From: Hermodice carunculata
Taxonomy: Eukaryota > Annelida > Polychaeta > Eunicida > Amphinomidae
Assembly: GCA_964020975.1 (NCBI GenBank)
Contig: CAXHWN010002588.1
Span: forward strand, 434,001 to 498,000
Direction: 5' to 3'
Length of the DNA stretch: 64,000 nucleotides
This document shows, in pieces, positions 1-10,844 of this stretch (position 1 is the stretch's first letter; each line of letters opens with the position of its first letter). The notes under the pieces are model-generated. The model was not told where the DNA came from and did not search any database. It saw nothing but the letters and a program-made list of their open reading frames with translations. A program made the translations under genes and the position numbers.

Positions 1-194
1 AGGCACTGTCAAGCACAAAAGGAAGTGGTCACTGCAGTAGGTTGGAATAACATCCAGTGCATCTGGCACAATGTTCATATGTATATCAAAGGTAATCAGC
101 AGAATTTCATCCTTTCTAGTGGAGTGATTGTTCATCCTTTCTAGTATGGTGACTGGCAACATCCTCTCTAAGATGATGACTAGCTTTGATGAAA

Positions 195-775
195 GTGTGA
201 CCCAAATACTTGACACACTGACCTAGTTATCCTCACAGATGCCAGCTGTGACCTTGACCTATGGTCAAGGTCAATGTTGTTTCATGCCACAACCTCAAGT
301 GATAAACAACAGTAATGTACAAGGCTTTTTCACAGACGGACATGGTCAAACCAGTATACCCAGCCGCACAATGACATACCATTTTGTAAGAAGCAATAAT
401 CATGTAAAGTTGGAGGAAGATTTCAGGTCCACACAAGAATATGTCTTACTACAAATGGCCACTGTGACCTTGACCTACATAGCTCAAGATCACGCTTGTC
501 TCAGGACACACCCTGTAGTGAGGAGAATAAGCATATAAAGTTTTAAGAAGATGTGATTATTACTGAAGGAGTTATGGTCCGGGCAAGAGTTTGGCTACAG
601 ATACCAGCTGTGACCTTGACCTATAAACCTCAAGGTCAATGTTATTTCATGACACAACCTCAAGTGATAAACAACAGTAATGTACAGAGGAAGATCTATG
701 AAATAATAAAGGAGTTATGGCCCGGACGAGGCTTTTCCACAGACAGACGGACATGGTGAAACCAGTATACATGTA
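195..775 (+). repeat. AGGTCA-rich repeat, two long units
   Basis: Two related units begin at about 242 and 604. Each carries a TGACCTTGACCTAT box followed by a CAAGGTCAATGTT box, then an ACAACCTCAAGTGATAAAC stretch, and ends in a GACGGACATGG segment (335 and 747), giving a higher-order period near 362 bp. A fragment before 242 resembles the core unit of the arrays at 7737-8710. The phrase ATGGCCCGGAC typical of the other arrays is present at 717. No terminal hairpin is visible, so this looks like a decayed relative of the tandem-core elements further right. Confidence 0.6.
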
Positions 776-1899
776 CCCTCGCAAAAACTAGCATCTTCCT
801 CTGTTAATTCAGTGGACTGGGGCACATTCAGGAATGTAAATCCGAATGGCATTTGTGTGTCTTGCATTTGTACAAGAATAATTTTAGTCCACAACAATCA
901 TTGCTGACCATTTATTTCATTTATCTGTTTGTTGACCATTTATATTTGTGTACATGTATCAGTTTTAGGTGGTAAATATATAGCAGAGTACCTATACTCA
1001 TCGACCCTTTCTCCATGTTTAGGGACAGGACCATGATCAATGATGCCATCCCTGGTCAATTATAGCTACATGCACAGATGTTATTGCATTGAAAGCCAAG
1101 AGTGAGAATATACAGCATGTTGGTCACAGATCTGGAGCCTGGCTGCTCCAGCATTGTGGAAATGGGGAGTCTAGACATTGCTCACACACATCCGTAATAG
1201 CCAACAAATTGAACCTTAAATCACATCTTTTTGCTAAACCTGGCTGATGGATAGCCCATCTCTTCCACTCTGTGCCTACATGTACACTTAGCCACTTTTC
1301 TTAACACAATCATGTAAATTTTGAATGAAACAGAGCCAAGGGCAAAACTTTACTAAAAATTGGTTTAAACCAATATTTCCTAAGAATTTACAAGACAGCT
1401 CTTTTATTGAATGTAAAAAGCTATTCACTTGTGCTTATCCCTATGCCCTTACGATTGACAGGCATTTATATGATCAGCATGCACACAGACGAAGACAGAA
1501 TACTTCTGTTTCCAAAAAAGGGCTTTTGGACATTACAAGAAAAACTGAATATGGAACAAGTTTTAATGAGTGATGGTTTCACTTAAAGCAAGTGAAGAAA
1601 CTTCCATCTGTGATGCTACAGTGAATAACACGCATGGAAAGCTGGATGCAAACAGTGTTACTGACACAATCAGTTCTGTGTGTGTGAACAAATACACTGA
1701 ATTGAACATGATCAAATTAAACCTTGTCAGGACTGGATGTCCAGTCAAGACTAAAACACTTCATACATGTACTGGTTTAAAAATCCCATTTATTGTCCCA
1801 CATGCTCACACTGAAATGTTTTTGCTCATCTCCTTTATATTGGCTGTGTTAAGCTGTGCTTGTTGCTGTTATTTGTGGTCACAGGTTCCAGTTGCCCAA
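776..1899. other. No recognised gene; two short open frames
   Basis: Nothing with a recognisable family. An open frame at 1325-1573 (82 codons) and another at 1570-1908 (112 codons) overlap by four bases. The second encodes a hydrophobic segment near residues 83-103 (MFLLISFILAVLSCACCCYL) that would suit one membrane helix, but it runs straight into a LINE fragment at about 1900 and has no homologue I know. I treat both as probably non-coding. Confidence 0.3.
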
Positions 1900-2269
1900 T
1901 CAAAATGAACAAACTTTTAAAGATTCAAGACATTTTTACATCAGCTAAATTAAAATTCTATTATAAATTTATCCACAATGATCTACCCATAAGATTACTC
2001 TCTTTTCAATTCATCCCAATAAATGAAATAAACAACTATCACAACAGACATTGTGATAAACTTTTTCTAAACAGAGTCAATAAAATCTTTGCAAAACAGA
2101 GTTAAACTATGATATTCCTGTCACAGTGAATCAAACAGATCCTAATGTTATAAGAAATATACATACTCTTAGTTTACAAGGTTTTTCCTTGTATATCAAA
2201 AATAATTTTTTGAATAATTATGAACAGAGTTGTAATATATATAACTGCTATGTTTGTCAAAATCATTAA
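1900..2269 (+). mobile_element. LINE fragment, carboxy end of ORF2
   Basis: Translation gives NKLLKIQDIF, then KFYYKFIHNDLPIR, FAKQS, and after a frame change near 2100 NYDIPVTVNQ, SLQGFSLYIKNNF and a terminal CNIYNCYVC before the stop at 2267-2269. This is the pattern of the region after the reverse transcriptase domain in many non-LTR retrotransposons; the clade is not assigned. The polymerase core is absent, so the copy is 5'-truncated as well as frameshifted. A homologous end lies at 6779-6916, where the last residues read CSIPNCCVC, which supports a real family rather than a chance frame. Confidence 0.75.
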
Positions 2270-2411
2270 CAATATTACATTTTCCCACCCATGTTGTGTG
2301 TAAACTGTACTTTATGTCTACTCATGCGACCATAGAAACCTTATAATTACCAGACCCTTGATGCACCAGTGTCTGCTACGTTTGCAGATATAAAACAGAA
2401 ACAATGAATAT

Positions 2412-2669
2412 GTTGGAAATGACCAGCACGCAATCTGCCCACTGGTCGGAATTTTTTATAAATTACAACAAAAGGTTAAACAAATACTTCCCAAAAGTAC
2501 TGTCTATGGCGCAGGTGCCTGTAACTTGAGACAGATCGACGTTGGAAATGACCAGCAGGCAATCTGCCAACTGGTCAGAATATTTTTATTAATTACAACA
2601 AAAGGTTAAACAAATACTTCCCAAAAGTGCTGCCTATGGCAGAGGTGCCTGTAACTTGAGACAGATTGA
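2412..2669. repeat. 129-bp direct tandem duplication
   Basis: Two adjacent copies, 2412-2540 and 2541-2669, both run from GTTGGAAATGACCAGCA to CTTGAGACAGAT with roughly 10 percent difference. Each includes TTACAACAAAAGGTTAAAC and CCCAAAAGT. No coding sense is visible. It lies between the LINE coding fragment and a LINE 3' tail. Confidence 0.8.
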
Positions 2670-2789
2670 AATGTTGTGCCAGTGCACTAAAAGCAGGACA
2701 CCCTCCAGGCAGCTACAACTGAATATTATTTACAAAAAACTGCAAAAGTGAGGGCTAAAAGGTGCCCATGCCCAGTAGCAGTGTAAAGT

Positions 2790-3091
2790 ACCTCTGACAT
2801 TCTAGGAAAAAAGCTTAAGAACGACTTCACATTAAACACCCAGAATTCACATGGACACTGTTATGTTACTTGTCCATAGCCTATTATGTACATTTACTCC
2901 CTGATATGTGCTTGTCATAACATTGATTAACACCTCTAACCTTCCAGGAAAAAAGCGTAAGAACCACTTCTCCATATTAAAAACCCAGAACCATTGTCAG
3001 TTGATTCAACATGGACACTGCATGGTTTGTCGCTTGTCCACAGCATGTTATGTACAATTACTCTTTCATACTTACTTGTTAAAAATTGATT
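2790..3091. repeat. Degenerate tandem pair of about 140-160 bp
   Basis: Copies begin at about 2791 and 2931 with ACCTCTGACATTCTAGG versus ACCTCTAACCTTCCAGG, and share GGAAAAAAGCGTAAGAAC-like, CATGGACACTG, GCTTGTCCA and TATGTACAATTACTC-like stretches. The stretch before it, 2670-2789, and the one after it up to 3280 show nothing I recognise. Confidence 0.7.
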
Positions 3092-3279
3092 AAATACAAT
3101 TTTCAGGTGGAGACTGGGGAGGAGGAGGGAACTTTACAAAAACTGAGCAGGGAAATGCAGAGCACTGCGAAGTAGGCTCCGAGTCTTATGGAGACGAGCA
3201 GAGAAGTGACGCTATGTCGCGATTTGAATTTTACCTTAAAGTTTGTTTCGACATTTACTGTTTAAGTAACTGCCATCTA

Positions 3280-3462
3280 CATTGTTTCAATTTGTTTAAG
3301 GCTTAAAGGTGGCTCCTATGACGAGCAACACGTATTTGTCTTAATAGGAGTCCCCCTAACCACATCAATTCATATCATTATGTACATGTATCTTCATATT
3401 GAAAACATCATTGTATTGATTGGCTAAAAAAAATGAGTTTTGAGTTTGAGTTTGAGTTTGCA
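3280..3462 (+). mobile_element. LINE 3' tail ending in GAGTTT repeats
   Basis: The sequence GGTGGCTCCTATGACGAGC, a GGAGTCCCCCTAACCAC block and a final TTGAGTTTGAGTTTGAG run match the order of the 3' untranslated region of the LINE at 6779-7200 (GATGGCTCCCATGAAAGC, GGGTCTCCTGACC, then repeats of GAGTCT). It could be the tail of the 1900-2269 copy, separated from it by the duplications between, or an independent insertion. Confidence 0.6.
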
Positions 3463-3479
3463 CCCTTAAATTCATTTTC

Positions 3480-3773
3480 ATGACCCTAAACTAGAACTGT
3501 TTGACCACATCTCAAGACAATTTACCAGATAAACTTTCAAAACATGCATTTATACATGTAGACACAGGCAGTGTCAAAATTCAATTGCTTTATTATTAAC
3601 ATTTCTACATTCTCTCACTCAAACATACATGTATGCCACCTAATCCATGACCCTATTTGACCTTGTAGGTCAAAGTCAAAGAACATGAATTCATTTGAAG
3701 ATAGGTAGGTACTTATAAAATGTACATCCCTACCAAGTTTGGCACAAATCTGGCCAAAATTATTTAAGTTATA
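3480..3773 (+). repeat. Older dispersed repeat, left part
   Basis: Contains CCAAGTTTGGCACAAATCTGG and neighbouring TGACCTTGTAGGTCAAAG. The same run continues at 3950-3968 and 5670-5690 and is found uninterrupted at 56510-56600, so this stretch is the left part of one repeat unit broken by later insertions. Confidence 0.65.
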
Positions 3774-3949
3774 AGTTTGCTAGCGATTGTTGAACAATCT
3801 TAATATTAGTCTCCTGACCACGTCAATGTTTTTAAAGAAATAAATTATCAGATTAATTATTAATTCCTACTGATACAATATACTTAAGAATTATACTATA
3901 CTGTATTATAATGGTCAAATAAAAATGAATTGAATTGAACTGAATTGAA
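3774..3949 (+). mobile_element. Short LINE 3' fragment with GAATT tail
   Basis: A fragment of about 176 bp carrying TAGTCTCCTGACCACGTCAA and GGTCAAATAAAAATG, then a tail of GAATT/GAACT repeats. These blocks match the other two LINE tails. It is flanked by TTATA at 3769-3773 and 3950-3954, a likely target duplication. The undisturbed unit at 56553 reads through this point, giving an empty site. Confidence 0.7.
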
Positions 3950-4656
3950 TTATAACCATTACAAGAAATAGGGAAGGGCAGTTTCTTAAGTTTCCAGAAA
4001 CCTCCACCACACGGCGCGAGTCATGGCTTTCATCCGGGTACTCGCCTGCGGGTGAAAATTGGTCTCGGCAGATTTGCAAACACTGTGATAACACTGTGCG
4101 TATCGGCAATCAAAGTGCCAAAAATGTTCCTTTTCACGTAATATCTGCTAATAAATTTTACACACACGAAAGATAGCATTGTATTATAGCAGAGCATGAA
4201 TGCATTTGTTCGTATGTTGTGTTAAAAAAGTGAGAAATCCATTTGAACCGCGGTGACCGGGAAACACATTCTGGCATTTCTGCTTGTTACATTTCTGCGT
4301 GGCGCCACTCGACTATGTGAATGGTCGAAAGAAATGCAATAATAAAGAATATTCTTTGACAGTTATTAAGATAATGCAATGATCACATATAACAAATTAT
4401 CGACATAGCACATAATATGGACTCAACAGCATGAGGATTTCGTAAGACTCCTGTTGCAAGGATTTAATGTGACCCGGTTCATCGCGGGCGATAATGTTAG
4501 TAATGGAGGATCGAGCAGGATAAAACAACATTGGTCATCGCGTTTTAAGAAGTGGATTGTATTTTATTTGTCGGGTGTGTTGTCATTGGGTCAAAAATAA
4601 AGACAAGTAGACAACCTCATTAGAATATGTTATTGTATATGAATTCCCAAGTTTTA

Positions 4657-5134
4657 CAGTGTTATACTGGGGTGCTCAATTGTCGGACAGCTAAGCGCAA
4701 GTTTGCACTCATTGCCAGGCTGAAAATTAAATAACATTCACTAATGTTGTTTGGCACTGCCGTGGAAAAGACCAAACACTGTGGGTTGTTGGCGCATGTT
4801 CCTTGTCAAGTCACACTCTTTGGATTGCGAACGCGCACACATTTTACAAGAGATGATCAAAAAAACTCTGCAACGAGCAGAAAGTTTGGTGTGCCCAAAT
4901 GTCGGACATGGGAAGGTATTCGGCTCCACGTTATTTTTGTTCACCTTCTAGCTGGAAATTAAACTCCAGTCCTTGAGGGAAGAACCTCTCTATTTTAATA
5001 CACATAATAGATTGAAAAATTTATTTTGCAAACTGCGTTGCACGGGTGTTGATTAACACTTGCCGACTATAATTGATATTTTCTATCTAAAGGCTGACAT
5101 TGTGTCTGAAAATATGCAAATTTAAATAATGTTC

Positions 5135-5198
<64 letters not shown>

Positions 5199-5339
5199 TT
5201 TTATTGACATCAGTCAAGTTGTCGTCGATCCCACATCAGTCTCTTGGTTCTTGTTAAATTAATACATTTTTTTAAACATATTGTAAATGAATGGCAAAAC
5301 TATCAACGATGTCCGACAATTGGGCACGGCTCTATACTG
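4657..5339. mobile_element. Non-autonomous TA-flanked element, CAGT ends
   Basis: Begins CAGTGTTATACTGGGG and ends TCTATACTG, with TA on both sides (4655-4656 and 5340-5341). Subterminal inverted copies of CAATTGTCGGAC lie at about 4677 and 5310, and a third related copy (CCAAATGTCGGAC) lies inside at about 4895. TA target sites and CAGT ends suit the Tc1/mariner/pogo superfamily. The 683-bp body has only short open frames and no DDE motif, so it would depend on a transposase in trans. Confidence 0.65.
5136..5196. repeat. GATA microsatellite
   Basis: About 15 copies of GATA, directly followed by ATTTTTATTGAC. Read on the minus strand this is GTCAATAAAAAT followed by ATCT repeats, the same arrangement as the LINE tails at 3774 and 6779, so the microsatellite may itself be the tail of a minus-strand LINE fragment. 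Confidence 0.9.
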
Positions 5340-5670
5340 TATGTGTGTGGGTGGGTGGGTGGAGGGTCGGCAGGTAGCGTTAAAAGTTGAATTAAAATTA
5401 AAATCAAATGTGATTAACTCCACAACAATGTGTATTGGGTTGATTCCTTGATTGCACTACTTTCTACAAAAAGTATTTATTAATGATAACATGATTATGA
5501 ATTACACTTGGTTATTTCATTCGCCAAGAAAAACGCTCAGTTTCCACCATACGTTAACACATCATAGTATGCGACGCCACTCAGGTTGATCCGCTATTGA
5601 ATACCCGGATGAAAGCTGTCTGCAGCGCCACATGGCGGTCAATGAGAGAACGCAGAGATATTGCTCTACC

Positions 5671-6487
5671 ATATTCCCATGTTAAACTTTCCTATTAAAA
5701 CTTAAAAATTTTTTGAAAAAAAATCATAAAAAATTGAAAAATCACTGGAGGGCAACCATTTGAACAAACTTGGTAGAGACTCACCTAAGATATATTGCCA
5801 CCAAGTTTGATGTCAATCTGATTGACAGTTTCTTAAGAGAAGTCCAAAATATATGTTACCATTAGAATGCATTAGAATGCCAATTGGAGACATTCATTTT
5901 TAACTGCGATCCTGTTCACTTCCTGTGTTGCCGCAGCAACAGACTGATGCTTCCACGATGATCAGGGCAGATTTGTACCATATACTACATAAACATCCAC
6001 AAATAGCACCTTTTCAACCGAAAGAGAGCCCATTTCTAATCAATTTATGTATCCTTTATATTTCAAATATATGTTAATACATTTTCTTAAGATTCTTCTG
6101 TGTTTGTGTTGTTTATTTTATTGAGAAAGTACTTTTAACCATGCTAAATACATGGATCTGCCCTGATGCAGGTGGCTCCCTCTTTTGCTCAATAGGTGTT
6201 CGAGTAGGACTGCATTTAAATATGAATAAATCCTATTGACTTGCGCAATGAGCAACAGAAAAGGTGCATTTACTGATTAGTAGCCGAACTGAAAAAAATC
6301 TTTAAAAATCAGGAATCCAAAGCAGTGCTACCTAGTGAACATCCTTGCTTGACCCTTTCACAAGGATCATATCCACAAAGCATCAACTTAATCTGAGAGA
6401 CGGTTCTGGAGAAGAAGTGACAAGTAATGAAAACACGCAAAAATTCATGACAAATTAGAAAAAAATTGTAGCACCATCTGGTGAATG
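5671..6487 (+). repeat. Dispersed repeat units, right part
   Basis: Contains GAACAAACTTGGTAGAG, CCACCAAGTTTGATGTCAAT, GTGCTACCTAGTGAACA and CACCATCTGGTGAATGAATT blocks that recur in the same order at 56600-58620 and partly at 13600-13790. No hairpin 3' end is present here, because the copy stops at the palindrome at 6488. Confidence 0.6.
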
Positions 6488-6531
6488 AATTAAGAACTAT
6501 GAGTATCTATAGATACTCATAGTTCTTAATT
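6488..6531. repeat. Perfect 44-bp palindrome without spacer
   Basis: Each base from 6488 to 6509 pairs with its mirror position up to 6531; the centre reads CTATAG. The left arm continues the dispersed-repeat unit that ends in AACTATGAGT-type sequence (compare 56815 and 58340), so the right arm is the added, inverted copy. Confidence 0.95.
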
Positions 6532-6778
6532 TAGGATTTATAAATTATATGAATGAAGGTGCTTGATTTATGCTTGCCGTATGATATACCTTGGGGATTG
6601 CTCGCATTATATTACAGGTCATTGACAAACTGACATGTTAATGAGCACATAAATTGCAGTGGGGGTCAATTCTAAGTGACAGAGTGTATATATCAGTTGT
6701 TGATTGGGGTCACTTGGAATATGAAGCATGCATTGAGCAGTGGTTTTGGAAGATTTTTTTTTCATTAAAACATTAAAA

Positions 6779-7200
6779 ACAATTGCAGATTCTTTTCTGA
6801 ACAAGGTTCATACCCATAGTAAAACTGGTTTTTCTTTATATGTGAAAAGACATTTTATTAACAAATATAAATCTGCTTGTTCCATTCCAAACTGCTGTGT
6901 CTGTAATCTTCCATAGCTTTGATTCTTAGACAGCCTCCAAAAGTCACTTTCATTACATGGATTACTATTTCTAATCCTATTATAAATATTAAATTAATTG
7001 TAGCTTACTAAGTGAAACATTTTTATCTACCTTACACCTCCTCTTTCATTTGTAACTATGCTTCCTTTGTAGTATATCTAGATGGCTCCCATGAAAGCTG
7101 CTGTTAAGGCCTTGATGAGGGTCTCCTGACCTGTTCTGATATATGTATATAATCTTACTTTGTATATTTTCGGTCAAATAAAGGAGTCTTGAGTCTGAGT
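6779..7200 (+). mobile_element. LINE 3' end: ORF2 carboxy end plus tail
   Basis: An open stretch reads SFLNKVHTHSKTGFSLYVK, RHFINKYKSACSIPNCCVC and stops at 6914-6916, homologous to 1900-2269 (GFSLYIKNNF, CNIYNCYVC). About 280 bp of untranslated region follow, with GATGGCTCCCATGAAAGC, GGGTCTCCTGACC and GGTCAAATAAAGGAG, then a GAGTCT repeat tail ending near 7200. Upstream sequence to 6550 is not recognisable, so the copy is 5'-truncated or decayed. Confidence 0.75.
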
Positions 7201-7736
7201 CATTCAGCCTCATATGAATTCTTGGCTGTCACCGCAGAACTGAGGCAAAGGGCAGATGTCAAGAGTGTTCATCACCGATGGATGGGTTAGCAGCCATCTC
7301 CCGAAAGTAGCCAGGACATCTCTGCCACGCTTCCAACACTACAGATTGCAAGGCTAATTTATGCAAATCGCAACAATTCTGTATAGGTGTGCATATGGTG
7401 GACTGACAACAAATTCCACCTTTTTGAACACAAGTATTCTTACAACAGAGCATGCCTGGGGAGGTATATTGCATGTGATACTACTTCCTGTTGGGACTGA
7501 AATACATCTGGACACCACCTCCTGTGGACAACCAGCAGCCAATCAGGGACGCTGGATTCGTTTGCCCCCCACCAGGTGGCTTTACTTTCATTGTGAGAAC
7601 ATCAAGCATAAGATACCAGTGGTGACATGCATCCTGTATAAAAGGTAATCCACAACTGCTCAATGAATGACTCTCCACCTGAAAGATAAGTGGTTTGTCA
7701 GTTGAGAATTGATTCATGTCTCCCTTGCCTCATTTA
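7201..7736. other. No recognised feature
   Basis: Open frames of up to 95 codons occur on both strands and overlap each other. None has a recognisable domain or a start context that favours it. Confidence 0.4.
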
Positions 7737-8710
7737 TAGCCTTGCTAATCACAGGTCTCATTTTGGAATGACCAGTCAATAAAAATAGGTTATCACTGTG
7801 ACCCAGATATTTCACCTAGTTACCTACTTTTATGCATGACACACTTGTGTCCAGATACACAGGTGTGTAAAGTCGTATGATTCTAAGTCAAAGGACAAGA
7901 AAATTACAGCCCGGGCATAAAGTGTAATGCAGTTTTATATAAATATATTAACCTGATACAGATACTTGACCTAGTGACCTACTTTTGTTTCCTGACACAT
8001 GTTTAAGTCAAGGTGTGTGTGTGTGTGAAGTGTCATCTAACTAAGTTAAACAGTAAAGATATTATAGCCTGAACACGATTTGACAAGAACATGTCACTGT
8101 GACCAAGATACTTGACCTAGTGACCTACTTTTGGTACATGACACAACCCTAAGTCCAGATGCACCTGTGTGTGAAGTTACATCAATCTAAGTTGAAGGAC
8201 AAGCAGCTTATAGCCTGGATATGAATAGAGTAGACCAGATACTTGACCTGGTGACCCACTTTTGTTTCATGACACACCTTTAGGTCAAGATATATGTGTG
8301 TCAAGTTTCATGAAACTAAGTTTAATAATGAAGGAATAATATTTTACAGGGATATGCCAATTTGACCCAGACACTTGACTAAGTGGCCTACTTTTGGCAC
8401 ACGACACACCATTATGTATAGACGCATCTGTGTGTAAAGTTTCATTAATCTAAGTTAGATAGTAATGGAGTTATTGTCTACACACGATTTTACAAGAATA
8501 TGTCACTGTGTCCCAAATACTTGACCTGGTGAGCAACTTTTGGTACATGACAGACCCTTATGTCCAGATGCACCTCTGTAAAATTCATTAACCTAAGTTG
8601 AAGGTCAAGCGAATTATATCCTGAACATGAAAAGCAGATGGATCAACAGACGGACAGACGGACAAAGCCATTACTATATGCCCCTCTTCTGATAGAAGGA
8701 GGGCATAATA
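7737..8710 (+). mobile_element. HN element with about six core units (GGAC type)
   Basis: A shared 5' block (CCTTGCTAATCACAGG, also at 16400) is followed by about six units of roughly 140-145 bp. Each has the frame GTGACCCAGATACTTGACC, CTAGTGACCTACTTTTG and CATGACACAC (units near 7799, 7956, 8098, 8238, 8363, 8509). The element ends in an ACGGACAGACGGAC tract and a 3' hairpin at 8677-8707 with arms TATGCCCCTCTTCT and AGAAGGAGGGCATA (one mismatch). No protein is encoded. The plan fits non-autonomous Helentron or Pearl elements; a 5' inverse of the 3' arm was not found here. Confidence 0.7.
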
Positions 8711-9736
8711 AGTTACATGTACTCATGACCTTAGCAATAAGGTCAAGTTTACTATATGCAATCACATGTCTTACAGGGAACAATCACCAAACTCTTCCTC
8801 AAATTCCTAACTCAACCAGTTCTCAAGTTACAGTCTGAAAAAGAAATGCACAAAAGGGTCCCTTGACCTTTAGAATTATAACACTGTCACCAAATTAGGA
8901 TCCAAAACTAGCCTTCAGGACCACCACTATGTGCAATATCCCAAGTCCAACATGCTGAAATAAATCTTGAGTTGTGACACAGACACTTAAGTGGCTGTGT
9001 GATTTTGGAACTTAAGTCAAGGTCAGCCACTTGTAGTTTCAGTCTGACCGTTGTTGTGAGTCATCATCAAGTGCAATATCAAATTCCTGGCTCAAATAGT
9101 TGCACGTCATCACCCAGACAGTGACGTAGTAAGGTAGCCACATGACCCTGGGAACATCTCATGTGCAGTCTCAAGTTACCTGATAGCCGACGATCATTAT
9201 GTGCAAGTTCTCAAGTTATCTACCAAACGACTAAAGTTTACTGAAGAGGTCTTGTGAGCTTCAGAATATATGGTCAAAGTTACCTATGAGCAGTCCCAAC
9301 CTAGCCCTTTCCAGTAGATCTTCACCATACGAAATATCAAAATACCAGCTCAAATAGTTCTTGACTTATCATTCAGAATCTAAGGTAATCTAATTCACCC
9401 TGTGATCTTGGGAATTTAAGCAAATTCATTAATTTCAGCATATTCAGAACCAGAAACCCTGAGATGTATCACTGTTTAATTTTGGAAGCAATAGTAATAG
9501 CAGTTTCAGGCAAGAAGACTCAATCTTAAGATTTATAAAATCGCTGTTAACTCATCTAGTGAACACACATGTACCTACATACCCAATGTACATCCCCATC
9601 ACACCAGAAGATCTTGCCAACAGTTTTTGAGACATGAAAAATGAAATTGTGAATTGGGGATGAATGAAGGGACCATGGTTGATCATCCACCCTGTCAGCC
9701 CAGCGGACTGATATATGTATATCAGCTGAGCTAAAA
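8711..9736 (+). mobile_element. Degenerate HN element with CTGAGCT hairpin end
   Basis: Loose units carry GTGACC, CTTGGGAATTTAAG, CAAGTTCTCAAGTTA-like and AATATCAAA words. The right end at 9698-9736 is a hairpin centred on CTGATATATGTATATCAG with an outer GCTGAGCTAAAA, closely like the 3' ends of the element at 56074-58653. The left end is not visible, so the start is a guess placed at the end of the previous element. Confidence 0.5.
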
Positions 9737-10023
9737 AGCTATCAAGGTCACCACTGCAACTCAACTTACTTTTAAGTAGTGGAATACAGTCATGTGTAGT
9801 ATCAAGTATTCTTGGATCATGATGTTCTTACGAGGTGTACTGAAACTTACTTCATTTACATGCAATTAGCTTGTTGTGATGTTTAATCAGCTCACTTTTT
9901 TACCTTAAAATCACCTCAAAGTTTTTCATGAATAATCTCGAGGTAATTTTCAAAGTTTATGAAATGAAATAGTGTCACACCAGTTCATCTGGTAAAACTA
10001 TAACCATTATGCACCATCAAAGT

Positions 10024-10170
10024 TCCAACTGAAGCACTCTGAAGGTGGAGGCTTCATTGCAGGCAATCAACAAACCCCATTTAGTCGATAGACCTATTCT
10101 AAGCACTCTGAATGTAGAGGCTTTGTTGCAGGAAATCCACAAACTGCTTTTTGGCAATAGGCCTATTCCA
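10024..10170. repeat. Tandem duplication of about 70 bp
   Basis: Two copies of AAGCACTCTGAA-GTGGAGGCTT through to ATAGACCTATTC, at 10031 and 10100, with about 20 percent difference. A second small duplication (38 bp, GCTGATTGTGACCTTTTC) lies at 10538-10612. The rest of 9737-10844 shows nothing else. Confidence 0.7.
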
Positions 10171-10844
10171 CAGTTGCAGAGGTCATCGCCAATATTGTCC
10201 AATAGGGAACAGTAAGAATGGAATGTTCTTGCACTCTTCCTGCAGAGGGCACTTCAGGCAAAAGGGTCAGAGCTGTGTATATTCCTATCACTTCCCCTGG
10301 TAATACATACCATAACAACTTAAAAACCACTCCATGTAGAATGAAAATTTTTCATGGTAAATCTATATACAGCTGAAATACTAAATAAAGATTTATTACC
10401 TCAGAGACAAAATCAAGAAGTTTATTTGCGGTTATTTTGACATACAATCTAATGAGATTAAACAGTTCTAGCCCACAAAGAAAATGTGTTTTGGCTTGTG
10501 TATCGAGCTAAACACAAACAAGATATATGTACATGCAGCTGATTGTGACCTTTTCTGTTTGCTGCAGGTAATAAAGCTGATTGTGACCTTTTCTGTTTGC
10601 TACAGGTGATAAAGCTAAGACTCTGCAGATTAACAGCAGGGAATCTAGAGACAGTCAGGTGTTATAATCTGCCATAAATGCCAGCAATGCACCAAATGCT
10701 TTCTAAATTTGCACATATAACAGAACAGGAGTAATGTCCTGCCACTTGTACTGTGCATCAGTTGTATTGCAAATTTCATGTTGTTATATATTGTAAAAGA
10801 AGGTGTTCACCATGGCATTAACACATCTTGGTTTCTTGCAATCT

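Larger units (their letters stand above)
3968..5670. mobile_element. 1.7-kb insertion with long degenerate inverted ends
   Basis: The dispersed repeat that reads CAAGAAATTCCCATG at about 56570 is split here: CAAGAAAT ends at 3968 and ATTCCCATG resumes at 5671. The two ends of the insert are inverted relatives over about 75 bp; the best part is GCTTTCATCCGGGTACTC at 4025 against the inverse of GAATACCCGGATGAAAGC near 5596. The element is richer in CpG than its surroundings. TA or AT flanks fit, but the superfamily is not assigned. It carries no transposase that I can see and holds a second element at 4657-5339. Confidence 0.55.

Noticed and set aside
1570-1908. Membrane protein suggested by a hydrophobic stretch
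   Set aside because: Single short frame running into a LINE fragment; A+T-rich DNA often yields such stretches by chance.
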